Positions 6,731 through 14,219 of a stretch of 15,203 nucleotides of DNA are shown one piece after another. The position numbers were made by a program, and so were the translations under genes. The notes under the pieces are model-generated. The model made no database searches and was not told the DNA's origin. It saw only the letters and a list, made by a program, of their open reading frames with translations. Source of the stretch: Candidatus Aquidulcis frankliniae (GTDB taxonomy: Bacteria > Chloroflexota > Limnocylindria > Limnocylindrales > Limnocylindraceae); NCBI GenBank assembly GCA_009925905.1, contig RFPZ01000029.1, positions 1-15,203 on the forward strand, in the 5' to 3' direction. The stretch's first letter is position 1; every line of letters starts with the position of its first letter.

Positions 6731-7765
6731 GTGCCGCCACGTAAACGCGCAAAAGTTGCGGCGCCACGCGCAAGTCGATCCGCGCCGGTGCCAGAACAAA
6801 AAAACGAGCGAATCAATCCGCTCACCGTTGATCTTGCTGTCGTTCTTGGCAGCGAGCATCCGCTACGACTAGAACGACCGATTGTTGTCGCCTCCGGGCC
6901 ACTCGGATTCGGCAATGAAGCGGGCGCCGCGATCGACCTCCGAGATGTTGGACTCTTTGTCGTGCGCGGCATCTCGCTGCGACCGCGATTCGGCGGCCTC
7001 ATGCCACGAATGGTTGAGGTGCCTGGTGGTCTAATGCATGCGGTGAACCGCGAGAATCCCGGCGCTGATGAGGTGATGGATCGACACGGTGCAAGTTGGC
7101 GTTCGGCCCCATGCGCAGTTGCCCTCTCGCTTGTCGCCACCTCAGTGAAGGAGCTGGCACAGCTGATTGAACGCGTGGAGCGTCGCGCTGACGAACTCGG
7201 CATCGCGGCACTAGAGATTGATCTCACCGCGCCGTGTGATGGTCTAGAAGGCTCTCGCTGGGAGTCTTCGGCCGACGAATCTCTGCGCCTGATTGATACG
7301 GCGCGCGGCGCGACCGATCGAACGCTCATTGCAAAGGTTTCATCGGCGGCGAGTGAGCTTCGCCGCTTGGCGAGCGAATCTATTGACGCAGGGATTGACG
7401 TCCTCTCCGTGAGCGGATCACCGCACGGATTCCTCCCAGATCGCGCCCGTCGCTGGCCGGCCTTGGCGGCAGGGATTGGTGAACTTTCCGGGCCGCTGGT
7501 GCGCCCGGCCGCACTCGCAGCGATCGCGGAGGCGGCGAGTGGCGCCGGTGCGTCGATCATTGGCGGGGGAGGGATTGGTTCGCCAGCTGACGCTCTCGAC
7601 ACCTTCGCTGCGGGCGCAAGTGCCGTGAGTCTCGGCACCGCACTCTGGGCCGACCCACGACTCCCTGGAGCAGTGGTCGACTCGCTGCGGCGTGCGGTAG
7701 CTGCTCGGGGCGAGACGAGCATCCTCGTTCTGCGTGGGAGCGCGCTAGGCTCTCGCCATGAGTGA
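6731..7765 (+). CDS. PyrD-like flavoprotein (class 1B dihydroorotate dehydrogenase fold) with a rebuilt active site
   Basis: Class 1B PyrD oxidises dihydroorotate to orotate. This 344-aa TIM-barrel protein aligns along its whole length with that family: VASGPLGFGNE (53-63), LRPRFGG (83-89), ENPG (108-111), the KVSS strand (K202), LSGPLVRPAAL (252-262), the FMN-phosphate loop GGGGIGSPADAL (278-289) and GTALWADP (302-309). The chemistry residues are different. From memory of Lactococcus PyrDB, the N-x-S-C-P-N motif is here DLTAPC (164-169), so the catalytic Cys becomes Ala167. N-A-I-G-L-Q-N is HAVNREN (103-109), the flavin-side Lys is Arg79, and the INT asparagine is Gly229. A basic, proline-rich N-terminal extension (1-29) is also unusual. 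It starts with GTG right after the pyrK-like stop. The frame is intact, which argues for selection. Normal dehydrogenase activity is doubtful. Confidence 0.8.
   Translation: MPPRKRAKVAAPRASRSAPVPEQKNERINPLTVDLAVVLGSEHPLRLERPIVVASGPLGFGNEAGAAIDLRDVGLFVVRGISLRPRFGGLMPRMVEVPGGLMHAVNRENPGADEVMDRHGASWRSAPCAVALSLVATSVKELAQLIERVERRADELGIAALEIDLTAPCDGLEGSRWESSADESLRLIDTARGATDRTLIAKVSSAASELRRLASESIDAGIDVLSVSGSPHGFLPDRARRWPALAAGIGELSGPLVRPAALAAIAEAASGAGASIIGGGGIGSPADALDTFAAGASAVSLGTALWADPRLPGAVVDSLRRAVAARGETSILVLRGSALGSRHE
7746..7751 (+). promoter_or_regulatory. Possible -10 box of pyrE inside the end of the pyrD-like gene
   Basis: TAGGCT is 6 nt before the pyrE ATG. There is no Shine-Dalgarno sequence. 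This fits leaderless transcription of pyrE separately from the upstream genes, although translational coupling through the 8-bp overlap is also possible. Confidence 0.4.
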
Positions 7766-8468
7766 ACCTCTTCGCCCGCTGCGCGAGTCGCTGACGCCGC
7801 CCGTTGGCTACCCCACCGCTTTAGTGGATCCACGGGATCGCGTCGCCACAGCACAGCGAATCGAGGGCCTATTACTCACCACCGGCGCACTGCAACGGGG
7901 TCACTTCTTACTCAAGAGTGGACGACACGGTGATCAGTATCTTGAGAAGTGGTCGCTGCTCCAGCACCCGTCTGCCGCCGCAGAGATTGCACACGCCCTC
8001 GCAGTGCAGAGCCTTGACTTGGTCCAGGGGCATGGCGGCGACATCGATCTCGTCGTCGGACCAACCACGGGCGGAGTTCTCTTGGCGTACGAGGTTGGCC
8101 GCCTCCTCGGCGTCCGCGGCCTCTTCGCTGAAGAGGTGCGTGGCACTGATGGTTCTACGCGCCGTGAATTTCGTCGAGGCTTTCAGATTCCACCTCGCGC
8201 ACGCGTGCTCTTGGTTGATGACATCCTGACAACGGGTGGATCACTTCAAGCGTTGCTCCCGCCGCTCTACGCCGCAGGCGCCCACCCGATAGCGGCCGCA
8301 GTGGTCGCAAGTCGCACTCCAGGACTGGACTCAATTGAGGCAGAGGGTCGCGATCCAATTCCACTAATCGCCGGCATTACCCTGGACCTGCCCACGTATG
8401 AGGCTGGGGACTGCCCCCTCTGCGCTGCAGGGAGCCCGATCGGCGCACCAGGAAGTAGCGGACGCTAA
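7758..8468 (+). CDS. pyrE: Orotate phosphoribosyltransferase
   Basis: It joins orotate to PRPP to form OMP. The 236-aa protein has FLLKSGRHGDQYLEK (50-64), VVGPTTGGVLLA (99-110), a flexible-loop region around EEVRGTDGSTRREF (125-138) and the PRPP motif VLLVDDILTTGGSL (150-163). The C-terminus ends with a CPLC-x-AG-x-P-x-x-x-PGS element (219-233), which I associate with the longer OPRT form of several Terrabacteria and archaea. About 30 extra N-terminal residues precede the conserved core. All key residues are present, so orotate is evidently still made by this cell. It overlaps the end of the pyrD-like gene by 8 bp in another frame. Its stop directly abuts the stop of the convergent lipoprotein gene. 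Confidence 0.95.
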   Translation: MSEPLRPLRESLTPPVGYPTALVDPRDRVATAQRIEGLLLTTGALQRGHFLLKSGRHGDQYLEKWSLLQHPSAAAEIAHALAVQSLDLVQGHGGDIDLVVGPTTGGVLLAYEVGRLLGVRGLFAEEVRGTDGSTRREFRRGFQIPPRARVLLVDDILTTGGSLQALLPPLYAAGAHPIAAAVVASRTPGLDSIEAEGRDPIPLIAGITLDLPTYEAGDCPLCAAGSPIGAPGSSGR

Positions 8469-9437
8469 CTAGTTCGCAGCAAGCTCCGCGAGCGCAGCGT
8501 CAAGTTCTTCCAGACTAACTACCCCTTCAAGCGAACGTAGGATGCGGCCGTCGGAGCCGACCGTAAAGATCCATGGCTCTACTGGTACTTGCCACGCATC
8601 GACAATGAGGTTTGGCTGCAGGCTACCGCTTGCCCCAAGCACCGGAAGTAATCTGCTCCCATTCCAACTCATCTGGTAAGGCTCCACATGAATGATCGCT
8701 ACTCCTGGGTTCAGTTCAGCAGCGGCCTTTAGCACGGTAAGGGTCGGCCCGCAGGCCTGGGACACGCAGAATGCGGGCGACGCAAAGGCAATAAGGAAGG
8801 GGGTTCCTGTTGCAAGCAACTCTGAGGCGGAGTGCGTATAGAAATCGGTACGCGGATCTGGGTCTGTTGAAACCCCGGCGACGCCATGCGGCTCCGTTGC
8901 CGCGATCGGTGTTGCGATGGTGGGCGCCATATCGCCAGGCCGTGGGGCGATGCCGTCAGCATTGACAATGGTCGTCACACGAATGAGGACTTCTTTACCG
9001 GATGCGTCGGTACCGCTAATAACCAGACCAATCTCTCGCGCGCTCGCAGGAATGTCCGTAGTGCCAATGAAAAAGCCCCGTACGTTCGTAATTGCCCAGG
9101 TGAAGGGGAGTGGTGCCGGTGTGGCAATCGGAGTGCAGCCGTCAGTCGTGATGTCAAAGATTTCGCCCTTAAGGCTCCACGCGGGGGAGCCGAGCGGGTA
9201 GCTAGCGGCATCAACAAGGCCCAGGATCAGTCGTGTTGCGCCAGGGGCGAGGTCGCTGTTCGCAAGCAATGGAATTGGACCCGTCGAGCTAGCCTGACCT
9301 GCGGCCGGCCAGGTGTCGACACAGCCGTTTCGCGTTATGCCTCCAGCGCTTGCGCTCGGGGAGGGGGTGGCACCACCGCACGCAATGAGGCTCGCGCAGA
9401 GGGTGGCAAAAACGGCGATACGCAGGCTTCTCTTCAT
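8469..9437 (-). CDS. Thioredoxin-fold lipoprotein
   Basis: The 322-aa protein begins with a lipoprotein signal peptide: basic MKR, a hydrophobic stretch and the lipobox LIAC with the lipidated cysteine at residue 20. A Pro/Ser/Ala-rich linker (22-32) follows. Residues about 35-165 form a beta-rich domain of unknown type. Residues about 195-322 look like a thioredoxin-like domain: a strand PFLIAFASPAFC, a possible redox pair C224 and C229 in CVSQACGP, a segment VPVEPWIFTV (284-293) with a likely cis-proline, and GRILRSLEG. The spacing is CxxxxC, not CxxC, so the thiol chemistry is uncertain. It should sit on the outer face of the membrane. It diverges from ctaA-ctaB across 48 bp, which suggests a role in oxidase or envelope thiol maturation, by inference only. 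An upstream TTG (9440) is possible, but ATG 9437 fits the -10 spacing. Confidence 0.8.
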   Translation of the reverse strand: MKRSLRIAVFATLCASLIACGGATPSPSASAGGITRNGCVDTWPAAGQASSTGPIPLLANSDLAPGATRLILGLVDAASYPLGSPAWSLKGEIFDITTDGCTPIATPAPLPFTWAITNVRGFFIGTTDIPASAREIGLVISGTDASGKEVLIRVTTIVNADGIAPRPGDMAPTIATPIAATEPHGVAGVSTDPDPRTDFYTHSASELLATGTPFLIAFASPAFCVSQACGPTLTVLKAAAELNPGVAIIHVEPYQMSWNGSRLLPVLGASGSLQPNLIVDAWQVPVEPWIFTVGSDGRILRSLEGVVSLEELDAALAELAAN

Positions 9438-9443
9438 CAACTC

Positions 9444-9449
9444 ACTTTA
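9444..9449 (-). promoter_or_regulatory. Probable -10 box of the lipoprotein gene (leaderless)
   Basis: The minus strand reads TAAAGT, 6 nt before the ATG at 9437. There is no Shine-Dalgarno sequence. It lies in the short divergent region shared with ctaA-ctaB. Confidence 0.5.
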
Positions 9450-9472
9450 TCCCACGATTCCAAAGGTCGGCG

Positions 9473-9478
9473 TACCAT
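9473..9478 (+). promoter_or_regulatory. Probable -10 box of ctaA-ctaB (leaderless)
   Basis: TACCAT is 7 nt before the ATG at 9486, and no Shine-Dalgarno sequence is seen. The two divergent -10 boxes are only 23 bp apart, so one bound regulator could affect both genes. Confidence 0.5.
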
Positions 9479-9485
9479 CTGACCC

Positions 9486-11321
9486 ATGAAGAGTTTCCGC
9501 ACGGCCGTAAAACTCCTGCTCGGTGCCACCATCGGCCTGGTGGTGATTGGCGTGATTGTTCGTGCAACCGAATCCGGGATGGGTTGCCCTGATTGGCCGC
9601 TCTGTTACGGGCAGTTAATCCCCCCGACTACCGACTCAGGGGAAGTTATTGCCTACAAGGCGTGGTTGGAGTGGATCCATCGCACGATCGCCGCAGTGAT
9701 CGGCCTGATCGCCCTCTCCGTTGCCTTCATCGCCCTGCGAAACCTGAAGGGCCGAAGATCGCTGCAAGGAGCCTCCATCGCCCTTCTCGCGCTCGTTCTT
9801 TTCCAGGCGTGGCTTGGTCGCCAAACGGTCTTGGAGTCGAATTCGGGGCAATCGGTGACCGCACATCTTGCGACCGCGATGGCGTTCGTCGGACTTCAGG
9901 TGTGGGTACTCGCGCGAAGTGGGTACGATGAAACTCTCGCCGGCATTCGCCGGGCGAGCGGGAGCGTCGTCGCACCGATTGTTGCCGCTGGCGCGATCTA
10001 TGCGCTTCTCCTCTTCGGATCCAATGTGACGGGCACGGACACGGGCCTCCTCTACCCAGATTGGCCGCTCATGGGTGGCACCCTCTTCCCGCCGATCACC
10101 GAGCTCGCGACGCCAATGATCGTGCACCGCTACGCCACAGCAATCGTTGCGCTCATCCTGATCTCGGCACTCTGGATCGTTCGCCGCGAGAAGGGGAGCT
10201 CCCAGCGTGTCCGCCAGCTGCTCACCTACGCCGTAGTGGTCTTTGCAGTGCAGTGCCTCATCGGAGCGGTGCAAATCTTTACCAAGCTTGCCCCGTGGAC
10301 CCAGACGCTTCACGTCGCTCTCGCAACCATCATTTGGATTCTCACCGTTGGTGCTGCCTCAATCGCGCTCCTTGAGGGTCGTGCCGCGGGTGGTGGGACA
10401 ACGAGTGACTTAGTTGATAGGTCAAAGCGAGCGCCCCAGAGCCGAAGCGAAACTATCTCCGCCTACATCGCATTAACCAAGCCGCGAATCGTTGAGCTCC
10501 TCCTCATCACGACTGTTCCGGCGATGTTGCTTGCAGCGCATGGATTCCCGCCGATCACCCTGATCGCCGCAACGCTAATTGGCGGTACCCTAAGTGCCGC
10601 TAGTGCCAACGTCTTCAATTGCATCATTGATGCCGATATCGACGCACAGATGGCGCGAACCGCGGCACGTCCGCTCGTGACGGGTCGAATCAGCGTTGGG
10701 GCGGCGCTGCTCTTCGCAAGCATGCTCGGTGTAGCGAGTTTCATCTTCCTCGCGCTGACCACGACGGTGATGGCCGCGTTCATCTCGCTTCTCGCCATCG
10801 CCTTCTACGTACTGGTCTACACGTTGATCTTGAAGCGCTCAACCCCACAGAACATCGTGATTGGCGGAGCGGCGGGCGCACTCCCGCCCGTCATCGGTTG
10901 GGCCGCGGTGACTGGCGATGTTTCGCTTGTGCCGATCTTGCTCTTTGGCCTGGTCTTCTATTGGACGCCGCCGCACTTCTGGGCCCTGGCGCTTCGCATT
11001 GGTCCTGATTACGCGGCCGCAGGGGTACCGATGCTCCCTGTCACCGCCGGTCCGGCGGAAACCGCGCGACAGATTTGGCTTTATACGATTCTACTTGTGG
11101 CCATGAGCCTGATGCTCTGGGCTGTGGCGGGGATGGGCCTCGTCTACTTCGCCGTTGCCTTCATCGGTGGCGGGATCTTCCTGCTGCGGGCCTGGCGCTT
11201 GCGCAGTGATGTGCTCGGTGACGGGTTACTTCGCGGCGCAACGCGCCTCTACCGATTCTCGATCAGTTACCTCACGTTGATCTTCGCGGCGATCGCGATC
11301 GACGCCATCCTTCCGCGCTAG
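9486..11321 (+). CDS. ctaAB: Fused haem A synthase / protoheme IX farnesyltransferase (CtaA-CtaB)
   Basis: One 611-aa membrane protein joins the two steps from haem B to haem A. Residues 1 to about 297 are CtaA (COX15), which oxidises the C8 methyl of haem O. They include ATESGMGCPDWPLCYG (27-42) with the cysteine pair C34/C40, catalytic EWIHR (E64, H65) and haem-ligand histidines at 127, 214 and 276. The second half repeats the PDWPL pattern (191-195) without cysteines. Residues 298-322 are a polar linker. Residues about 323-611 are CtaB (COX10), which adds the farnesyl chain: N378-x3-D382-x3-D386, the RTAARPL motif (391-397) and YWTPPHFWALAL (492-503). About eight helices lie in each half. 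Similar fusions are known in a few lineages such as Thermus. It implies a haem A-containing terminal oxidase elsewhere. Confidence 0.95.
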   Translation: MKSFRTAVKLLLGATIGLVVIGVIVRATESGMGCPDWPLCYGQLIPPTTDSGEVIAYKAWLEWIHRTIAAVIGLIALSVAFIALRNLKGRRSLQGASIALLALVLFQAWLGRQTVLESNSGQSVTAHLATAMAFVGLQVWVLARSGYDETLAGIRRASGSVVAPIVAAGAIYALLLFGSNVTGTDTGLLYPDWPLMGGTLFPPITELATPMIVHRYATAIVALILISALWIVRREKGSSQRVRQLLTYAVVVFAVQCLIGAVQIFTKLAPWTQTLHVALATIIWILTVGAASIALLEGRAAGGGTTSDLVDRSKRAPQSRSETISAYIALTKPRIVELLLITTVPAMLLAAHGFPPITLIAATLIGGTLSAASANVFNCIIDADIDAQMARTAARPLVTGRISVGAALLFASMLGVASFIFLALTTTVMAAFISLLAIAFYVLVYTLILKRSTPQNIVIGGAAGALPPVIGWAAVTGDVSLVPILLFGLVFYWTPPHFWALALRIGPDYAAAGVPMLPVTAGPAETARQIWLYTILLVAMSLMLWAVAGMGLVYFAVAFIGGGIFLLRAWRLRSDVLGDGLLRGATRLYRFSISYLTLIFAAIAIDAILPR

Positions 11322-11329
11322 CGCGGAAG
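11310..11329 (+). terminator. Likely bidirectional terminator between convergent genes
   Basis: A perfect 20-bp inverted repeat forms a hairpin with the 8-bp stem CTTCCGCG/CGCGGAAG and the loop CTAG. It includes the ctaAB stop codon and ends 2 bp before the stop of the convergent yczE-like gene. There is no T-run on either strand, so it may act as a transcript-end stabiliser or a weak, Rho-assisted terminator. Confidence 0.6.
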
Positions 11330-11331
11330 AC

Positions 11332-12018
11332 TTAGCGCCGGTCCGCGGCCGAAGCTTGTCGCTTCGCTCGACCGCCAGGATCAAGTCGTCCAAGCCAGAA
11401 CTGCACCTGCGGCCCGATGGTGAAGGCGAACCAGATCGTGCCGAAGCCAAATGTTCCGCCGAGCACGATCCCCAAGACACCGACGACGACCTCGATGGCG
11501 GTGCGCATCTTCCAAATGGCTTGGCCGGTGCGATGGTGTAGCCCGGTCATGAGGCCATCTCGTGGTCCTGGGCCGTTGCCACTGCCGATATAGATGCCAG
11601 AGCCGACTCCCACCACAGCCGTGCCAGCGATCGCCAACGCTCCGGCCAGCAGTGGCTGTGTGGCGATCTCTGCCGCCGAAGGGACGCCGAGGTAGTCAAG
11701 GAGAGCAATCTCAACGTTCATCACCCAGCCGATCACCACAATGTTGCTGAGCGTGCCAAGTCCAGGCCGCTGGCGAAGTGGGATCCAGAGCAGCAGCACG
11801 AAGATTCCGCTCAACTGCGCAGCAGTACCGATTTGAATGCCGAGCTGCTTGCTGAGACCCTGGTGCAGGATCTCCCAGGACGGCAAGCCGACGCCCGCTG
11901 CGAGCATCATCACGAGGCCCGTGGCGAAGACTGCCTGACCGGCGATGGATTGTGGGAAGCGCTTCAAGGCGTCAGCCGTGATCGCTTGCGAGAGCCAGTT
12001 GCTGCGTGGTGTCGTCAT
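11332..12018 (-). CDS. YczE-family integral membrane protein
   Basis: The 228-aa protein has about five or six hydrophobic segments. It carries YczE-like signatures: LPSWEILHQGLSKQLG (45-60), GTLSNIVVIGW (88-98), GSGNGPGPRDGLMTGLHHRTG (145-165) and GVLGIVLGGTFGFGT (180-194), with a basic cytoplasmic tail. The biochemical role of the family is not established; it is usually described as a transporter-like membrane protein. I chose the ATG at 12018, which follows AAGGGGA (12024-12030) and lies 10 bp after the sua5 stop. A longer frame reaching 12171 would run back into sua5 and has no such site. It is the last gene of a minus-strand run and ends beside the inverted repeat. Confidence 0.8.
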   Translation of the reverse strand: MTTPRSNWLSQAITADALKRFPQSIAGQAVFATGLVMMLAAGVGLPSWEILHQGLSKQLGIQIGTAAQLSGIFVLLLWIPLRQRPGLGTLSNIVVIGWVMNVEIALLDYLGVPSAAEIATQPLLAGALAIAGTAVVGVGSGIYIGSGNGPGPRDGLMTGLHHRTGQAIWKMRTAIEVVVGVLGIVLGGTFGFGTIWFAFTIGPQVQFWLGRLDPGGRAKRQASAADRR

Positions 12019-12028
12019 GCGGTTCCCC

Positions 12029-13090
12029 TTACTGCGGCGTGGTCGCCGCGCGGCGAAGGCGGTCCGCAATTGCCGAACCGAGGCCGCCCTCAGGATAGGG
12101 GGCGACGACAATTCTCGCGGTCGGTCCGGCGCTACGTAGCAGCGCTGCCTCAAGTTCATGTAGGCGTTCAAAGAGGTGAGCAGCCGCGGCGACGGGATTC
12201 AGCGCATCGGAGAGCGCAACACTCGCGTGAACCATGGCACCCGCTGCACTAGCACGTGCTTCAAGCCTTGTAAGGGCCGCACGGTCAGGGGCAAGGAGCG
12301 CGCACTCTGTCACTCCCGCAGGGAAGCCTGCCGCTGCCAAGAGGAGCGGCACCACTGGCGCGTAATGCGACTCAGTCATGCCAGGCGCTTGCAGTGGCGT
12401 ACCAGGTCGCGCCGTTGGCGCGGTCGCAACGATGCCGCCATGACTAGCGAGTGCCAGTTCGAGGTCTTCAAGCGGGATGCCGCCATGTCGCAAAAGGCGC
12501 GCAGGTCCGACGCCATCGAGTGCGACCACGCTGGATTCCACGCCGATATCGGTCGCCTCGCCAAGAAGTACGGCGTCAATCCGTCCATCAAGCTGCTCCA
12601 GCACATGGTCGGCGGAGGTTGGGGAGAGGCGGCCGAATCGATTCGCGCTTGGCGCAGCGATTGGCGTGCCCGCCGCCCGAATGAGGGCAAGCGCCGTCTC
12701 GTGTCGGGGCAGGCGCACGCCGACCGTCTCAAGTCCAGCACGGACCAGGCCAGGAACTTCGGGACGTGCCGCGGCAACCATCGTCAGCGCACCAGGCCAG
12801 AACGCATCTGCAAGGATTGTGACGCGTGGATCAGCTAGTGCTGCTTCGGTGAAGAGCCGGACAAGGTCAGCGCGATCGGCGATGTGCACGATGAGTGGAT
12901 CAAAGGTTGGGCGCTCCTTTGCCTCAAAGATGCGAGCAAGCGCCGGAGCATCAAAGGCGTTCGCTCCTAATCCGTAGACGGTTTCCGTTGGGAAGGCGAC
13001 AAGCCCACCAGCCCGAATGATTGCTGCGGCACGTGGCATCGATTCCGCGGTGGAGTGCGGAGTGCGCGCGCGTAGGCGTTCGGTGATCAC
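12029..13090 (-). CDS. sua5: L-threonylcarbamoyladenylate synthase, Sua5 type
   Basis: It makes threonylcarbamoyl-AMP from threonine, bicarbonate and ATP, the first step of the t6A modification at tRNA position 37. The 353-aa protein has a YrdC domain (about 15-210) with FPTETVYGLG (33-42), the KxR site EAKERPTFDPL (56-66), WPGALTMV (98-105), VRLPRH (125-130) and APSANRFG (146-153). A linker PGMTESHYAP (236-245) of the Sua5 type follows, and then the C-terminal Sua5 domain (about 247-353). So it is the long form rather than TsaC alone. It starts with GTG, which overlaps the exodeoxyribonuclease stop by 3 bp (GTGA), so translation is probably coupled. The yczE-like gene follows after 10 bp. 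Confidence 0.95.
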   Translation of the reverse strand: MITERLRARTPHSTAESMPRAAAIIRAGGLVAFPTETVYGLGANAFDAPALARIFEAKERPTFDPLIVHIADRADLVRLFTEAALADPRVTILADAFWPGALTMVAAARPEVPGLVRAGLETVGVRLPRHETALALIRAAGTPIAAPSANRFGRLSPTSADHVLEQLDGRIDAVLLGEATDIGVESSVVALDGVGPARLLRHGGIPLEDLELALASHGGIVATAPTARPGTPLQAPGMTESHYAPVVPLLLAAAGFPAGVTECALLAPDRAALTRLEARASAAGAMVHASVALSDALNPVAAAAHLFERLHELEAALLRSAGPTARIVVAPYPEGGLGSAIADRLRRAATTPQ

Positions 13091-13911
13091 GCGGGCCGCG
13101 CCACGTCAATCTGCAGCGCGGCGTGGTCCGATGGTGATTCACCCTTGCGCCCGTCGCGATCCACGCTACTTGAGACAATGTCTCCGGCACGCGGTTCAAC
13201 GAGGAGGTGATCGATGCGCATCCCCCAGCCGCGATGAAATGCGCCGCCGCGGTAATCCCACCAGGTGAACGGCGCGCGCTCGCCATGGGGGGCAACGGCT
13301 TGTGCGGCATCAATCAGGCCAAGATCAACGAGGGAGTTCCATGCGGAACGCTCTTGTGGGGTGACATGTGTCGCGCCAACCAGTGCCGCTGGATCCCATA
13401 CGTCGGCATCGGTAGGGGCGACATTGAAGTCGCCACCCAGAAGTAATGGCGCAGTCTCGGCGATGCGCTCAGCAGACCAGGCACGCAGTGCGCCATACCA
13501 GTGCAGCTTGGCGTGAAAGTGCGGGGCGTCTACCTCCCGCCCATTCGGTGCGTACACCGATGCCACCCGCAGGCCGCCGCAGAGAGCACTGATCAGGCGC
13601 GGTTCGCTCAGTAGGTCGGGGAGCGACTCGTCGTGGTTCTTCGGTGCGTATTTGGCGATGCTCTCTTGGACATCACTCAGGCCATGCCGTGACGCGATCA
13701 AGACTCCGTTACGGCCGCCAGCCCCGAGGGCGGCGACCTCATACGATCGAGTAGAGAAGAGCCCCTCGGGAATCTGGGAGGGATCGCATTTGGTCTCCTG
13801 CAGCAACACGATGTCGGGCTGTGCCGAGTCGAGCCACGTTGCGACCCGCTCAGCGCGGGCGCGGAGGCCGTTGACGTTCCAGGTGGCGATGCGAAGGGTG
13901 CGCGAAGCCAT
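13087..13911 (-). CDS. xth: Exodeoxyribonuclease III (AP endonuclease, ExoIII family)
   Basis: A DNA repair enzyme that cleaves at abasic sites and trims 3' ends using Mg2+. The 274-aa protein contains ATWNVNGLRAR (9-19), the metal ligand Glu in LLQETK (36-41), VYAPNGRE (119-126), the GGDFNVAP site (159-166), TWWDYRGG (216-223) with GWGMRIDHLL (228-237), and the catalytic SDHAAL (261-266). All motifs of the family are intact and length is normal. The start is 14 bp after the stop of the ACT-like gene, and no strong Shine-Dalgarno sequence is seen. It overlaps the GTG start of sua5, forming a repair/tRNA-modification/membrane-protein run that looks functionally mixed. Confidence 0.95.
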   Translation of the reverse strand: MASRTLRIATWNVNGLRARAERVATWLDSAQPDIVLLQETKCDPSQIPEGLFSTRSYEVAALGAGGRNGVLIASRHGLSDVQESIAKYAPKNHDESLPDLLSEPRLISALCGGLRVASVYAPNGREVDAPHFHAKLHWYGALRAWSAERIAETAPLLLGGDFNVAPTDADVWDPAALVGATHVTPQERSAWNSLVDLGLIDAAQAVAPHGERAPFTWWDYRGGAFHRGWGMRIDHLLVEPRAGDIVSSSVDRDGRKGESPSDHAALQIDVARPA

Positions 13912-13925
13912 AGTCGGCCGAGGGA

Positions 13926-14213
13926 TTAGGAGCGAGGTCCGCGCAAGATCGCGCCGATGATCCCCGCATCGAGTGGCGCGCCTGCCTCGCCAGTGGGATC
14001 TGACTCTTCAGTGATGGGATGAAGACCGAGCGTGGTGAGCGCCGCGATCGCAGTGGGAAGCTGCGCGTCGGGAACGCCGAGATGCAGTGAGCCGTCTGCC
14101 TCTGGTGCTCCCATAATTCCTTCTACCGCAATGCCGGCTGAAGCGAGCGCGGCGGTGACGTCGGCCAGACTGCCGACCTTCGGGGAGACCGCAACGGTAA
14201 ACCAAGCGCTCAT
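13926..14213 (-). CDS. Small ACT-like domain protein
   Basis: The 95-aa protein looks like a single ACT domain. Strand WFTVAVSPKVG leads to helix SLADVTAALASAG, then strands IAVEGIMGAPEADG and SLHLGVP, helix LPTAIAALTTLG and strand LHPITEE. ACT domains usually bind amino acids or small ligands to regulate enzymes; the ligand here cannot be told. A Gly/Ala-rich tail of about 20 residues (DAGIIGAILRGPRS at the end) follows. I chose the ATG at 14213, where a TATGAT box sits 6 nt upstream. A longer in-frame extension to 14288 runs through the hairpin at 14253-14282 and is unlikely to be translated. Xth starts 14 bp downstream. Confidence 0.65.
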   Translation of the reverse strand: MSAWFTVAVSPKVGSLADVTAALASAGIAVEGIMGAPEADGSLHLGVPDAQLPTAIAALTTLGLHPITEESDPTGEAGAPLDAGIIGAILRGPRS

Positions 14214-14219
14214 GCGCCA

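Noticed and set aside
6442..7854. A 470-codon open frame antisense to the pyrK/pyrD-like genes
   Set aside because: Composition is Ser/Ala/Arg-rich with no recognisable motif, and it runs opposite three genes with clear homology. It is a shadow typical of GC-rich coding DNA.
12019..12171. Extended start of the YczE-like gene
   Set aside because: The extension is out-of-frame sua5 sequence. A ribosome site and the family-like N-terminus support 12018.
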